64,000 bases of DNA from JBCDCE01 sp039182515 (GTDB taxonomy: Bacteria > Pseudomonadota > Alphaproteobacteria > Rhodobacterales > Rhodobacteraceae). Shown here one piece after another: positions 10,001-18,430 of this stretch (the stretch's first letter is position 1; each line of letters begins with the position of its first letter). Below the pieces are notes generated by a model that had not been told where the DNA came from, made no database searches, and was given only the letters and a program-made list of their open reading frames with translations. Where the stretch lies: contig JBCDCE010000008.1 in NCBI GenBank assembly GCA_039182515.1, forward strand, positions 13,248 through 77,247, given 5' to 3'. The position numbers and the translations under genes are program-made.

Positions 10001-11262
10001 GGCTGCGCGGGATCTGCCAAGAAAGCATCCAAAAGGGCTTCAAAGAGCTTGGGGGCCAGAGCGCGTTTGGTAGTTGAAAACACGCTTGTGTTTAAGTCAA
10101 AGGCAACAACGGGCGTGCCGCTGGCCTCAAAGTCATAGACATGCAGGCGCAGATCATGGCGCGGGTCGTGGGCTCCGGGATGCAGCCAAGTGATCCTGGT
10201 GGGGTGATCTGCAAAGTCGCCATAGGGCACTGTCATAACGTTGAGCACAGCATGAAAGGCGCTGGCGCTGGCCGGGGTTGAGGCCCCTGGCTTGGCGTGG
10301 CGCAAAAATTGCAGGGCTTCGGTTAAGGCGCTGCGATACAGGGTCTCAAAACTGGCGTCCTCCTCCACCTCCAAGCTCAGTGGGAACATCTCAATAAAGA
10401 GGCCGGCGGTGGCTTTGAGTGCAGGCGTGGCACGATTGTGGGCAGGAGTACCGAAGGAGATCCGCGTGTCGCCAGTGATGCGGGCTAGAAAGGCCGTATA
10501 GATCGTGGCCAAAATGGCAAACCGTGTGAGCTCTGGGCTCAGGCTTCGAAAGCGTGGATCTGATGTAAGGGCTTGCAGCGCTGCGGTGCGTGTCGCGCCA
10601 AGCTCTAGCGTGACACGCTCTGAGGCGGCGTGGCTCGCTTGGCGTGTGCCGCCAAAAGGCGCGCTCTGGGCTGGCATGTCTTTTGCGCGGTCGATCCAAT
10701 AGGCTTGTGGGTCTGCTTGGCCGGTGCTTTGCGCCGCGAAAGCCTCAAACTGCGGCGGCGCTGGGCTCTCTAGCGTGCCGCCAGCGTCGTAGGCTTGGGA
10801 GACAGACTGAAAGACAATCGCCCCAGACCAAGCATCCGTTGCGATATGATGTTGCGCGAAATACCAAATCCAATTTTCTGGCCCGCATTTGATGAGCACG
10901 GAATCGTAGGTTTTCTGCGTGAGATCAAACGGCTTTGCGGCCCGTTTCTCCATCCACAGCTCTGCTGCTTTTTGCGGATCCGCTTCGGCGCTGAAATCCA
11001 AAGGCGCGGGAAAAGCGGGGGGCGCGCTAACCTCAAACTGTTCCGGCCCGCTTGGCCCCATTTCAAAGCGGGTACGCAGTGCGTCATGGCTCAAGATCAC
11101 GGCGTCAAACGCGGCGGCAAATCGCACAGGATCCAAAGCAAAATCGAGGTCAAACCGCCAGGCCATGTTGTAAAGCGGTGCCGAGCCCGCCAGGCTTTGA
11201 CCGGTGTAGATCAAGCGTTGGCTTTCGCTCATGGTTTTGCCCATCTTGGACCGGGCGTTCAT
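7063..11262 (-). CDS. NRPS C-A-T module with PP-loop ATP pyrophosphatase domain inserted in the A domain
   Basis: 1399 residues. Condensation domain about 11-430, active-site motif HHIATDA (138-144; the usual final Gly is Ala). Adenylation core about 450-865 with TSGSTGEPKG (582-591) and A8 GVRVEPGEV (840-848). An extra domain of about 340 residues, roughly 868-1205, then follows: cysteines C879/C880/C883 and C900/C903 as a likely zinc knuckle, SGGKDS PP-loop at 945-950, and CQGC at 1016-1019. This resembles N-acetyl-sugar amidotransferase/AANH enzymes. The A domain resumes to A10 NGKVDRK (1261-1267). Carrier site IGGDS has S1321. A strongly acidic 35-residue tail follows, perhaps a docking segment. 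Insertions at this A8-A9 point are known for methyltransferases; a PP-loop enzyme here is unusual. ATGA overlaps join it to both neighbours. Confidence 0.93.
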   Translation of the reverse strand: MNARSKMGKTMSESQRLIYTGQSLAGSAPLYNMAWRFDLDFALDPVRFAAAFDAVILSHDALRTRFEMGPSGPEQFEVSAPPAFPAPLDFSAEADPQKAAELWMEKRAAKPFDLTQKTYDSVLIKCGPENWIWYFAQHHIATDAWSGAIVFQSVSQAYDAGGTLESPAPPQFEAFAAQSTGQADPQAYWIDRAKDMPAQSAPFGGTRQASHAASERVTLELGATRTAALQALTSDPRFRSLSPELTRFAILATIYTAFLARITGDTRISFGTPAHNRATPALKATAGLFIEMFPLSLEVEEDASFETLYRSALTEALQFLRHAKPGASTPASASAFHAVLNVMTVPYGDFADHPTRITWLHPGAHDPRHDLRLHVYDFEASGTPVVAFDLNTSVFSTTKRALAPKLFEALLDAFLADPAQPIHKVPLAKEADTSSLLVGPSATPAPGLLEAFDAQVSARPNDPAVTDPSQGLSYAELDARAQAYAAALTQQGVKAGDAVVVHARRSVELIAAIFGTLKTSAYFVPLPADTPKARLDLIVERTGAKVILGDSETATLLFSVVEPAAFTGPYPQGEQTAYVIYTSGSTGEPKGVEVTHQAAADYIAWAAATFSDSPSASYPLFSAIGFDLTITSLFAPLTAGGTLVVYPETPGTDLAVLDVFEADAVDVVKLTPAHLALLVEKGFAPSRITSLVLGGESLTTALCNRARAVLGEHIAIHNEYGPTEAVVGAMHHRFDPASDRAASVPIGQPADGVRIYVLDQGLNPCPPGVQGEIYIGGARLAKGYLGRSDLTEDRFIPDPFAGATQDSAPRMYKTGDLGRLSETGDLIYLGRADDQVKLGGVRVEPGEVAAVIERQPGIESAFVAPIRREAHLATSPETCCVRCGITNRSPNVEINAAGVCNICLEFEDYKSRAGAYFKTPEDLSALVADLQARKSGTYDAVVLLSGGKDSTYALYRFAELTKNILTLTLDNGYISPEAKENITRVTQDIGVDHRFMTTPHMNTIFKDSLTKHSNVCQGCFKTVYTLAMQIAAEEGIPAVVTGLSRGQFFETRLTPELFAKSNPSTEEIEAFVLDARKAYHRMDDTIARVLGTKGFFTDALFDQVELVDIYRYIDVPVSEIYSYLDTRGHWERPSDTGRSTNCLINDAGIYVHKTRQGFHNYALPYSWDVRMGHKTQSEATHELNDEIDTARVTKILEEVGFDQKLLAPRSQTQLVAYVTGDAALQSPEKIEGLKETLKAQLSPAMVPADIVVLDALPLTPNGKVDRKALPEPRPMAERASAAPKVAAQTPNEQILVEIFESIIGTTGLGVTENFYDIGGDSIAAIQIAMRANELGYALEPNAVFEHQTIQLLAKVLRPLEAEAQTKCPKEDPEDLDLELELDLDAGDLDALASQLEHLG

Positions 11263-11498
11263 GCAAGCCGCTCCATATAGGTGAGGATCGCGCGGGGCGT
11301 GTCGAAATGCTCGAGCACGATGTCTTCAAGCGGAATGCGCTTGCTGGTTTGCGCTTCCAGGTGGCTCACCAGACCCATGATCCCAAGGCTGTCGATCAGG
11401 CCGGACAAAAGGAGGCTGTCGTCGGGGGCAACCGTTTGCCCACCGGTCAGTTCGGAGGAAAGATACTCCAAGAGCGCGTCTTGCGTGAGCGCGCTCAT
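11259..11498 (-). CDS. stand-alone peptidyl/acyl carrier protein
   Basis: 79 residues, the size of discrete carrier proteins. The phosphopantetheine attachment site is in LSGLIDSLGI, with S37 as the modified serine. The LDSLG-like core resembles discrete prolyl carrier proteins such as PltL. It overlaps the ligase gene upstream and the NRPS downstream by ATGA junctions, so ligase, carrier and NRPS should be made in balanced amounts. The likely role is to hold the amino acid activated by the ligase while the dehydrogenase-like protein oxidises it, and to deliver it to the first condensation domain. No phosphopantetheinyl transferase gene is present in the window. Confidence 0.9.
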   Translation of the reverse strand: MSALTQDALLEYLSSELTGGQTVAPDDSLLLSGLIDSLGIMGLVSHLEAQTSKRIPLEDIVLEHFDTPRAILTYMERLA

Positions 11499-13015
11499 GC
11501 GGTGATGTCCAATTGCTTGCGGTCTATTTTGCCCGTGGAGGTGCGCTCAAAACCGTCCACGACGTGAATGGTGGTGGGCACAGCGACCGCAGGCAGAAAG
11601 CGGCGCGCATGATTGGTGAGGTCTTCTACCCGGGCAGGCTTTCCTGGCGCGCAGGTTACAAAAGCGATCAAGGCGTGCCCATCTGCGCTTTGCACAACGG
11701 CCACTTCGGATACGCCCGTAAAGGTGCCTAAGGCCAATTCCACCTCATCAAGCTCAATGCGTTGCCCGCGTAGCTTCACTTGCCGATCTCGGCGGCCGAT
11801 GTAGTGAAAACAGCCCGTCGCGTCTTGGCGCACGATGTCGCCCGATTTGTAAAAGCGGGTTCCCTCAAGGCGCACAAAAGCGTCTTCATTGAGGTCGTCG
11901 CGGTTGTGATAGCCAAGCATAAGCGCGTCGCTGGCCACCCATAGCTCGCCCTCCTCTGACAGGTGGATTTGAGCGTTGGGTGTGGCAAAGCCGATGGGCA
12001 CAGGCTCGGTTTTTAGGTGAGGCTCGGGGGGCAGGTGATAGGCTGTCACCGCATTCGCTTCCGCTGGCCCGTATGCATTGGAAAACCGCACGTGGCGCAG
12101 GCGCTTTTGCAAAGCGTTTAGGTGCCCTGGAGGCATGGGAGAGCCGGCGAAAATCATCAGCCTTAGCTGGGAGAAATCCCGCTGTTCGAGCACGCCGTGT
12201 TCCTCAAGCTGGATCAGAGCAAAGGGCACCGAATACCAAACGGTGATCTGCTCATTCTGGATAAGCTTTGACATCTCAGCAGGCAGTTTCGTGACCACAT
12301 CTGGCACCAAAACAACCGTGGCGCCGCGCAACAGGCTGGCGAAGAAATCCATCTTTGAGAGGTCAAAATGCAGGGGCGCATGATTGGCAAGGCGGTCTTC
12401 GGCTTTGATCTCGTATAGATCCGCCGCCATATGCACGTAGCTTCGCGCAGAGCCATGGCTGTGCACCATGCCTTTGGGCACACCTGTGGAGCCTGAGGTG
12501 AAGAGCACGTAGCAGGGGTCTTCATCGGACGGGACCGGCAGCGCTATGCTTCTGGCGTCGCCGGGCTCTGCAAATCCCGACGAAGCGATGTTTTCGAGGC
12601 TCACCAAGGGCGCACCGATCACCGTCTTCAAGCGCGGCACTTTGGGGGCAATGGCTTGGAGCGCCACGGCTTTGGCGGGCACTGTGAGCAGGGTCGTGAT
12701 GCCACAATCGGTCATCATTTGTGCCACACGCGCGGCTGGCGCGTTTGGATCGAGCGGCACGTAACAGGCCCCTGCGTGCAAGATGCCGTAGACCGCAACG
12801 GGCAACTCGAGGCACTTGGGCATAAAGATCCCAACCTTGTCGCCTGGGCCAATCCCAAGATCTGCAAGTTGATGCGCGACGGCCAAGGTGCGCTCATGAA
12901 GCGCAGCATAACTTAAGGCTGTGCCGCCAATGCGAACCGCATCCTTGTGGGGCTGCTCAACAGCCCATTTCGCCAGGGGGCTATGAATATGCGAGACGTT
13001 CATGGGCCCGCTCAT
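11495..13015 (-). CDS. stand-alone amino acid adenylating ligase (L-prolyl-AMP ligase type)
   Basis: 506 residues, a single ANL-superfamily domain without carrier. Seen: A3 loop TSGSTGVPKG (173-182), core LHFDLSKMDFF, NAYGPAEA, KSGDIV, and C-terminal STGKIDRK with the catalytic Lys near 496. Such free-standing ligases load one amino acid on a discrete carrier protein. The HFDLS core and the WYSVP segment remind me of PltF/RedM-type proline ligases, but this is from memory and the substrate is unproven. ATGA overlaps connect it to the HupE-like gene before it and the carrier gene after it. Together with the carrier and the dehydrogenase-like flavoprotein it would build a pyrrole-2-carboxyl or dehydroamino acid starter unit. 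Confidence 0.85.
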   Translation of the reverse strand: MSGPMNVSHIHSPLAKWAVEQPHKDAVRIGGTALSYAALHERTLAVAHQLADLGIGPGDKVGIFMPKCLELPVAVYGILHAGACYVPLDPNAPAARVAQMMTDCGITTLLTVPAKAVALQAIAPKVPRLKTVIGAPLVSLENIASSGFAEPGDARSIALPVPSDEDPCYVLFTSGSTGVPKGMVHSHGSARSYVHMAADLYEIKAEDRLANHAPLHFDLSKMDFFASLLRGATVVLVPDVVTKLPAEMSKLIQNEQITVWYSVPFALIQLEEHGVLEQRDFSQLRLMIFAGSPMPPGHLNALQKRLRHVRFSNAYGPAEANAVTAYHLPPEPHLKTEPVPIGFATPNAQIHLSEEGELWVASDALMLGYHNRDDLNEDAFVRLEGTRFYKSGDIVRQDATGCFHYIGRRDRQVKLRGQRIELDEVELALGTFTGVSEVAVVQSADGHALIAFVTCAPGKPARVEDLTNHARRFLPAVAVPTTIHVVDGFERTSTGKIDRKQLDITA

Positions 13016-14211
13016 CCCACAAAGGCCAGCAGATCTTGCTGCATGCGCCAGAACACGCCCGAGGTGCGCTCCACAAGCCAGAGGCCTGAGATGGCGATGA
13101 TTGCGACAGAGGCCAAGCGCAGTGCCAAGAAGGGATAGGCCTGCCAGCGGCGGATCAAGAAGAGCACTGGGAAGAGCACCAGAATGATCGCGATCTGACC
13201 AAGCTCAACGCCGATGTTAAACGCAGCCAAGCCAACAACTTTGGACGCGGGCTGCACACCCAAAGGCTCCAGAACGTTCGCAAAGCCAAAGCCGTGGAAC
13301 AGACCAAAGATAAAGACGATCCAGAGCGTGTGTTGGTGAAAGCGGGGGAACATGTTCATCAGCGCCACAACTGCAATTGAGAGCGCAATGACAGCCTCCA
13401 CAAAGCTGACGGGCAGCGTGACAATGCCCAATGCAGCCAAGCTAAGCGTGACAGAATGCGAAAGCGTGAAGACCGTTGCGATCTTGATCACAGTCCAGAG
13501 CGCGCTTGAGAAGTCTTCTTCGGGGGCCCAGGCATTGTTGTTGCGAAAGAGAACCGCGGGCAACAGAAGCGTGACCAGGAACAAGACGTGGTCGAAACCT
13601 TTGAGGATGTGCCAGATGCCGTGGATCACGAAATCTACAAAAACCTTGGTCCAGGGATCGCCGACAAGCGACAGCGTGCGCGTGCTGCCGCCCACATCGA
13701 AGATCAAGGAGATGTAGGCTTCATTGTTTTCCACGCCTGTGCGTGTGTTATTTTCGATGATGCCATAGCCCAAATGGCCAGGGTTGGCGGCGTCTGTAAG
13801 GGGCTCGTAGGTGACCTCCACAGCTTCGGGCGTTGGGCTAAGGCCTGCGACTTCAAAATTAAGCTGTGCGAAGGTGCCGAAGGGAACCTTGAAGAACCCA
13901 AATCCGGTTGATGCTAGCGCAAAAGCCTCGCCATTGCTCGAGACCGAGAGGCGTTCAGCGAAGAAATTGAACACAGCATCTTGCTTGGCGGTGAATTCCG
14001 CTTCGCTGATCTTGCCGTCTTGGTTGGTGTCGAGCGGGATCATGCGGTTGACGTCTTTGAGCGTGGCTTCGATCCGGCCGGTCAGGGTGTCGTCGGTGAC
14101 CGAAAAGAACACATAGCTTTCCGCTTTGCGGTGTGCCTCAGCTTGAGAGCCGAAACCCACCATCAGCGCTAAGACTGCGAGAAACATTACAAAAATTCGA
14201 CTTTTTAACAC
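13012..14211 (-). CDS. HupE/UreJ-like membrane protein with EF-hand
   Basis: About 399 residues from a GTG at 14211, chosen because GGGGAG lies 8 bases before it and the next residues form a signal peptide ending SQAEA; the open frame could start earlier, at 14295. After the signal comes a periplasmic region of about 150 residues with an EF-hand-like loop (DTNQDGKISEAE), then about six or seven membrane spans. The HGIWHILKGFDHVLF motif is the HupE/UreJ signature. Members of that family are linked to nickel or cobalt uptake, but these longer EF-hand forms are poorly understood. It is the first gene of the NRPS operon and overlaps the ligase gene by ATGA. A role in metal supply or product export is a guess. 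Confidence 0.8.
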   Translation of the reverse strand: MLKSRIFVMFLAVLALMVGFGSQAEAHRKAESYVFFSVTDDTLTGRIEATLKDVNRMIPLDTNQDGKISEAEFTAKQDAVFNFFAERLSVSSNGEAFALASTGFGFFKVPFGTFAQLNFEVAGLSPTPEAVEVTYEPLTDAANPGHLGYGIIENNTRTGVENNEAYISLIFDVGGSTRTLSLVGDPWTKVFVDFVIHGIWHILKGFDHVLFLVTLLLPAVLFRNNNAWAPEEDFSSALWTVIKIATVFTLSHSVTLSLAALGIVTLPVSFVEAVIALSIAVVALMNMFPRFHQHTLWIVFIFGLFHGFGFANVLEPLGVQPASKVVGLAAFNIGVELGQIAIILVLFPVLFLIRRWQAYPFLALRLASVAIIAISGLWLVERTSGVFWRMQQDLLAFVG

Positions 14212-14393
14212 GGCAGAAGCTCCCCAGCTTTTATTCTTAGACCAAGCAAGATACGGCGAGAGACGCAGGATGGATTTAAACATTTTTGTGAACACTCTGT
14301 TCTTTGCGTTTGCGTTTCGCCTTCAGCGCGAAATCCGCGGCTCAAACTTGGTGTTTTCAAAATGTTTGGACGGCGCTACATCCCACGACAAGC

Positions 14394-15479
14394 ATGCGAC
14401 CGTCTTTTACCCCTCCCAGTGCGCTCGATATCGAGATGTGCACGGCCATTCAAAATCAGGCCCTCGCTGAGTTTACGAAAAACAAATTGTCATCTCAAGT
14501 TGACACTTTGTCGGAAACGGAAACAAACAATTTACAACAAGCCGCTGCAGCTTGCCGTGCCATAACCCAAGAGATCGACGCGCTTGAAACAGATCTCGCT
14601 GCTGCGTTGCAGGCGGTGGGCTGTGTGGTGGAGCCTGCGCCGGATCTGCGACCTAGCGCAGACGGCTCCTTACAGTTTCATAGAGCTGCTCTACGGGTTT
14701 CCCGCGAAGACTTGCCCAAAGCGGCAACGGTGTTGGAAGAACACGGATTTCGCGCTCCATTTGCGCTGACTGAGGGGCGCATGGCGGCCATTGCGCGCTT
14801 TAGTCCCCAGGTGCAAATGGTACGCTTCGATGACGTCACAACCCGTGTTTTATTGGCCTTTCGCGAGCCGATCCCGTCTCACTTGCCCAATGCGTTGCGC
14901 CCAAACTTTGCGGATTTTGCCCGTGCCGATTTCGCAAAGCCCTTGATAGGCGCCTATGCGATTTCAAAGCTTGTCCGCGTGTTTCAAGAGCGTGCATTTG
15001 GGCGTCGTGCGGCGGCGCATGAAATGGATTTCTTAGGCACGCCTGATGCGCTCATTGCGCCGATCTTAGCGCCTTTGAAGCTTACAGAGAGCGATGTTTT
15101 TGCAGATATCGGCTGCGGGGATGGCCGGGTTGTGTTGCAAGCGGCTCGGTCTGGTTGTCAGGCGATTGGGATAGAACACAGCGCCGATTTGGCCACGCGT
15201 GCGCAACAAAACGCCAACAAAAGCCCTGATGCGGCGCGAATCAAGATCCTGTCAGTCTCCGCAGAAGACGCAGATCTAAGCGCGGTCACCGTGGCGTTTT
15301 TGTTTATGCCCGCTCATATCTTAGGGCAGCTTTTGCCAAAGATATTGCCCAAGTTTCAGCCGGGAACCCGCCTGGTCGTCCATGAGCAAGCCCGCCAATT
15401 GCCGGGTCTGACGGGTGCGATGCAATTTCCGGTGATTGATCCCAAGGGGATCACCGTTTTGCATGTGGTGGAGCTTTAA
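14394..15479 (+). CDS. SAM-dependent methyltransferase
   Basis: About 361 residues from ATG 14394. The frame is open from 14304, but that start would leave almost no room for promoters between it and the divergent NRPS operon; ATG 14436 is another option. The C-terminal third has the class I methyltransferase motif I (DIGCGDGRVVLQAA), then IGIEHS, with a motif similar to proteins annotated as class I SAM methyltransferases. The N-terminal half (about 230 residues) has no obvious family and includes a helical, acidic start. The substrate is unknown. It faces the cyclase gene tail to tail, and the two stop codons share the palindrome TTTAAA. Whether it tailors the neighbouring peptide product is open; it lies on the opposite strand. 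Confidence 0.75.
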   Translation: MRPSFTPPSALDIEMCTAIQNQALAEFTKNKLSSQVDTLSETETNNLQQAAAACRAITQEIDALETDLAAALQAVGCVVEPAPDLRPSADGSLQFHRAALRVSREDLPKAATVLEEHGFRAPFALTEGRMAAIARFSPQVQMVRFDDVTTRVLLAFREPIPSHLPNALRPNFADFARADFAKPLIGAYAISKLVRVFQERAFGRRAAAHEMDFLGTPDALIAPILAPLKLTESDVFADIGCGDGRVVLQAARSGCQAIGIEHSADLATRAQQNANKSPDAARIKILSVSAEDADLSAVTVAFLFMPAHILGQLLPKILPKFQPGTRLVVHEQARQLPGLTGAMQFPVIDPKGITVLHVVEL

Positions 15480-18430
15480 AGCGCGTCCAGACGTTCTTGA
15501 GCTCTTTGGATCCAGGGCGTGATCTGACAGCGGTCTGCATAGGCTTTCGCGATGCGCGCGGCCCGCGCGGCGGCTTCTGGGTTCGCGCAGGCCTCTTCCG
15601 CTTGTGAGAGCCGCAAAGCGATGTCGCTGGCGTATTGACCGGCACCTATTGAGGCCACTCGGCGCAAGTTGGCTTTAAGCCGCGCCTTTGCACCCACAGC
15701 ATCGCCAGAACGCAACATGTGAGAGGCCACGATGGAGTCGAAATAGGGCCGCTGAATGTGGATCCCGAAGGCCTGCATTTGTGCCAAAAGCGCCTCTAAC
15801 ATTTCGGGGCCCGCGCGCTCGTCTTCGAGATCCAGCGCAGATTGCCAGACGCGCCCAATGAGAGACCAAAACGCTGCGCCTTGCTCATCCGCCAGAGCCA
15901 CGCCTTTGGTGATATGCGCGCGTGCGTCGTCCTTAAGGCCTGCGTACCAAAGTGCTGCTCCGCCAAAAGAGTGCAACCAAGGCCGTTGAAGATTGGCCCC
16001 GATGCGCGTAATCTGGGCTTCGCAATCGGCAAAGATCTTTTGCGTTTTTTCCGCGTGTCCTTCACTGGCCCAGCGATGGGCGAGCGCGGTGAAAACCGAG
16101 ACAAGCGGATCAGCGCTGGTTTGGAGATAGATCTGGCCGTGGGCCTCGGGATCATAGAGCGCGATCAATTCTTTGCTGGCCACATCAAGCCGAGCGAAAT
16201 CTCCGGAATAAAGCGCCAAAGCGCAATCGTTCACCAGTGTAAGAAGCGCATGCACGGAATTGCCGGGGGTCGCGCTGCTGCGCATTTGATCCACAAGAGG
16301 TGCGCAGGCCCGCACACGGCCCGACATCATTCTATGGGCAAAGAGCCCATAGCGCGCCATGACACCCGCATTGCTTTCAATGTTTGTCCCTTGAACAGCT
16401 TTTGAGAGGTTCAAATAGGCGCTTTCAACCTGCGGATGGGTGAAACCCAGTTGTTGGACCTGGGCACTGGCCAAAAGGGTGAGCACCTCGATGCTACGAT
16501 CGCCGTTTTTCTCGAAGGCATCCTCAGACGTCGTGAGGTAATCCACAGCCAAATCAAAGCGCGCATTTTGCAGATAAGAGATGCCTGCCATCATAGAGGT
16601 GCGCGCCGTTAAACCATTGTCGCCAGAGGCTTTAGCGTGATCGGCGATAATTTCCGGAAACACGGCTTGGCCTTCTGCCAAAAGCGCTTCCATGGCCCTT
16701 GCGACCTTGCCGTGGCGCTCTTGGCGTTGCGAAAGCGGCAGCATGGCATATGCGGCTTCTTGCAAGAAAATATGCGAAAAGCTGAGCATGGAACCGTCTT
16801 CCGCGAGTAACCCTTTTGACGTGAGCGGCTCCAGGCTGCGCGGCGTTTCTGGATTGAGGCTCACCAGTTTGAGGTGTTCGCGCGGGAAGGTACGCCCTAA
16901 GATCGAAGCATCCAAAAGCTGGCTGCGTGGGGCTTTGGGCAGATCTGTGATGATGCTTTGATAGGTGGCTTCAATTGTATCGGGGAGATCGCCGTCCCTC
17001 ATACTGGCCAAGCGCTGGGCGAGGGTAACAGCAAAAAGCGGATTGCCCTCCGCGCGGTCTGCCGCGAGCTTGAGCTTTTCGCTGGAGATGCCGGGCTGGC
17101 CAAGTGTTTCAAGGAGGCTTTGTGTACCTTCTGCGCTCAGAGGTGCGAGTGGCAGGAGCTCAATGTTGTGGCCTTTCGCGAAGGCTTCGATGCCAGCGTC
17201 TTGCCGCGATGTGAGCGTGATCTGGCAGCTCTCTTTTGGTACTTGGCTCAAGATGAGACCCAGCAATTCTTGGGTGACGCTGTCGAGCCATTGGGCATCG
17301 TCGATCAGAAGGGCAATCTTTTGCTGTGCAGAGAGCGCGCTGAGCAAGGCCACGACACCCTGGAGACGGCGCGCGCGCGCCAGTTGGGGCATCACATCCG
17401 TGCCAAAAGGCGCGCCAAAGAGCATATCGCTCACATGGCCTGCGGGCTCGCCCGTAAGTCCAAGCTTTTCGAGGCTTGCGAGAACTTGGCCAGGATCCGT
17501 TTGAGGGGGCAGGGGGTATCTCTCGTATCCGAGGTCTGCCGCGAGCCATTGGCCGACAGGGAAGAGGGCGGTGTTTTTGAGATTAAAGCGCGCGTGCCAG
17601 GTGATCACGCGGTGCGTTTCGGCCAGGCGCGGGGCGAGGGCGTCGAGCAAGGTCGATTTGCCCATGCCAGGCTCCGCCATGAGGCCCATATGGCCACTGC
17701 GGGCTTCACCACTGAGGGCGTCCAGCACATCATCGCGTTCAATAAGGGCGAGGGGGCGCGCGGCCAGGCCTTTCAAAGCGATGTCTTTAACACGGGCAAG
17801 GGCTATGGGATCCGTGACCCCTTTGAGGGGCACGTCACCCAAACTCTCAGCGTTTAGATCTGCTAAGCGCTCACAAAACTGAGACGTGGCCTGGGAAATG
17901 ACGATCCCGCCGGGCTCTGCCTGGCCTTGAATGCGGGCTGTGAGATTGAGCTCAAAGCCGGTGATCTTCGGCGCCATTTGATTGCTTTGGTCCGTTGCGC
18001 AAAAGACTTCGCCGCTGTGGATGCCGATGCGCACTTGGTCAGGCTCCACAGTCTTTGGCAGGCTCACCGCCCATTTAACCGCGCTGATGGCGGCGTTTTC
18101 AGCGTCAGATGCAAAGCCAAAACAGACCAATAGGCCGTCGCCATAGTGTTGCACTTGACTGCCGCCGTAAGCCGCCAGATCTCGCACGACGCGGCGCTGG
18201 AACTGGTGCAGGCGCGCGTTGAAGGCCTCTGGGTTTAGGGTGGCGGCCATTTGTGTTGAGCCAACCATGTCCACAAAAGCCAGCGTGAGAATACGCAGCC
18301 GGCCAGAGGGGTCTTCTTCTTGTTCCACGGTGGGCAGGCGCGCGCCGCAACTTGAGCAAAAGCGCGCACCTGTATCGGCCAACATCACATGCCCGCAGGC
18401 TGGACAGGCTAGGATGTTGTCCCCTTCCAT
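15476..18430 (-). CDS. class III nucleotide cyclase with AAA-type ATPase and TPR-like region
   Basis: About 984 residues from ATG 18430. This start is supported by AGGAG 6 bases upstream and a TGATG overlap with the stop of the preceding gene; the frame is open 30 codons further. A zinc ribbon (C9, C12, C25, C28) is followed by a class III adenylate/guanylate cyclase domain (FVDMVGST; HYGDGLLVCFG; RIGIHSGEV). Next comes a predicted ATPase of STAND/AAA type with P-loop EPGMGKST and a Walker B-like ALLIDDAQWLD, then a long helical, TPR-like C-terminus. Such proteins are thought to be large signalling switches that link cyclic nucleotide formation to ATP-dependent sensing. A Crp/Fnr gene nearby could be a cAMP reader. 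Confidence 0.9.
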   Translation of the reverse strand: MEGDNILACPACGHVMLADTGARFCSSCGARLPTVEQEEDPSGRLRILTLAFVDMVGSTQMAATLNPEAFNARLHQFQRRVVRDLAAYGGSQVQHYGDGLLVCFGFASDAENAAISAVKWAVSLPKTVEPDQVRIGIHSGEVFCATDQSNQMAPKITGFELNLTARIQGQAEPGGIVISQATSQFCERLADLNAESLGDVPLKGVTDPIALARVKDIALKGLAARPLALIERDDVLDALSGEARSGHMGLMAEPGMGKSTLLDALAPRLAETHRVITWHARFNLKNTALFPVGQWLAADLGYERYPLPPQTDPGQVLASLEKLGLTGEPAGHVSDMLFGAPFGTDVMPQLARARRLQGVVALLSALSAQQKIALLIDDAQWLDSVTQELLGLILSQVPKESCQITLTSRQDAGIEAFAKGHNIELLPLAPLSAEGTQSLLETLGQPGISSEKLKLAADRAEGNPLFAVTLAQRLASMRDGDLPDTIEATYQSIITDLPKAPRSQLLDASILGRTFPREHLKLVSLNPETPRSLEPLTSKGLLAEDGSMLSFSHIFLQEAAYAMLPLSQRQERHGKVARAMEALLAEGQAVFPEIIADHAKASGDNGLTARTSMMAGISYLQNARFDLAVDYLTTSEDAFEKNGDRSIEVLTLLASAQVQQLGFTHPQVESAYLNLSKAVQGTNIESNAGVMARYGLFAHRMMSGRVRACAPLVDQMRSSATPGNSVHALLTLVNDCALALYSGDFARLDVASKELIALYDPEAHGQIYLQTSADPLVSVFTALAHRWASEGHAEKTQKIFADCEAQITRIGANLQRPWLHSFGGAALWYAGLKDDARAHITKGVALADEQGAAFWSLIGRVWQSALDLEDERAGPEMLEALLAQMQAFGIHIQRPYFDSIVASHMLRSGDAVGAKARLKANLRRVASIGAGQYASDIALRLSQAEEACANPEAAARAARIAKAYADRCQITPWIQRAQERLDAL

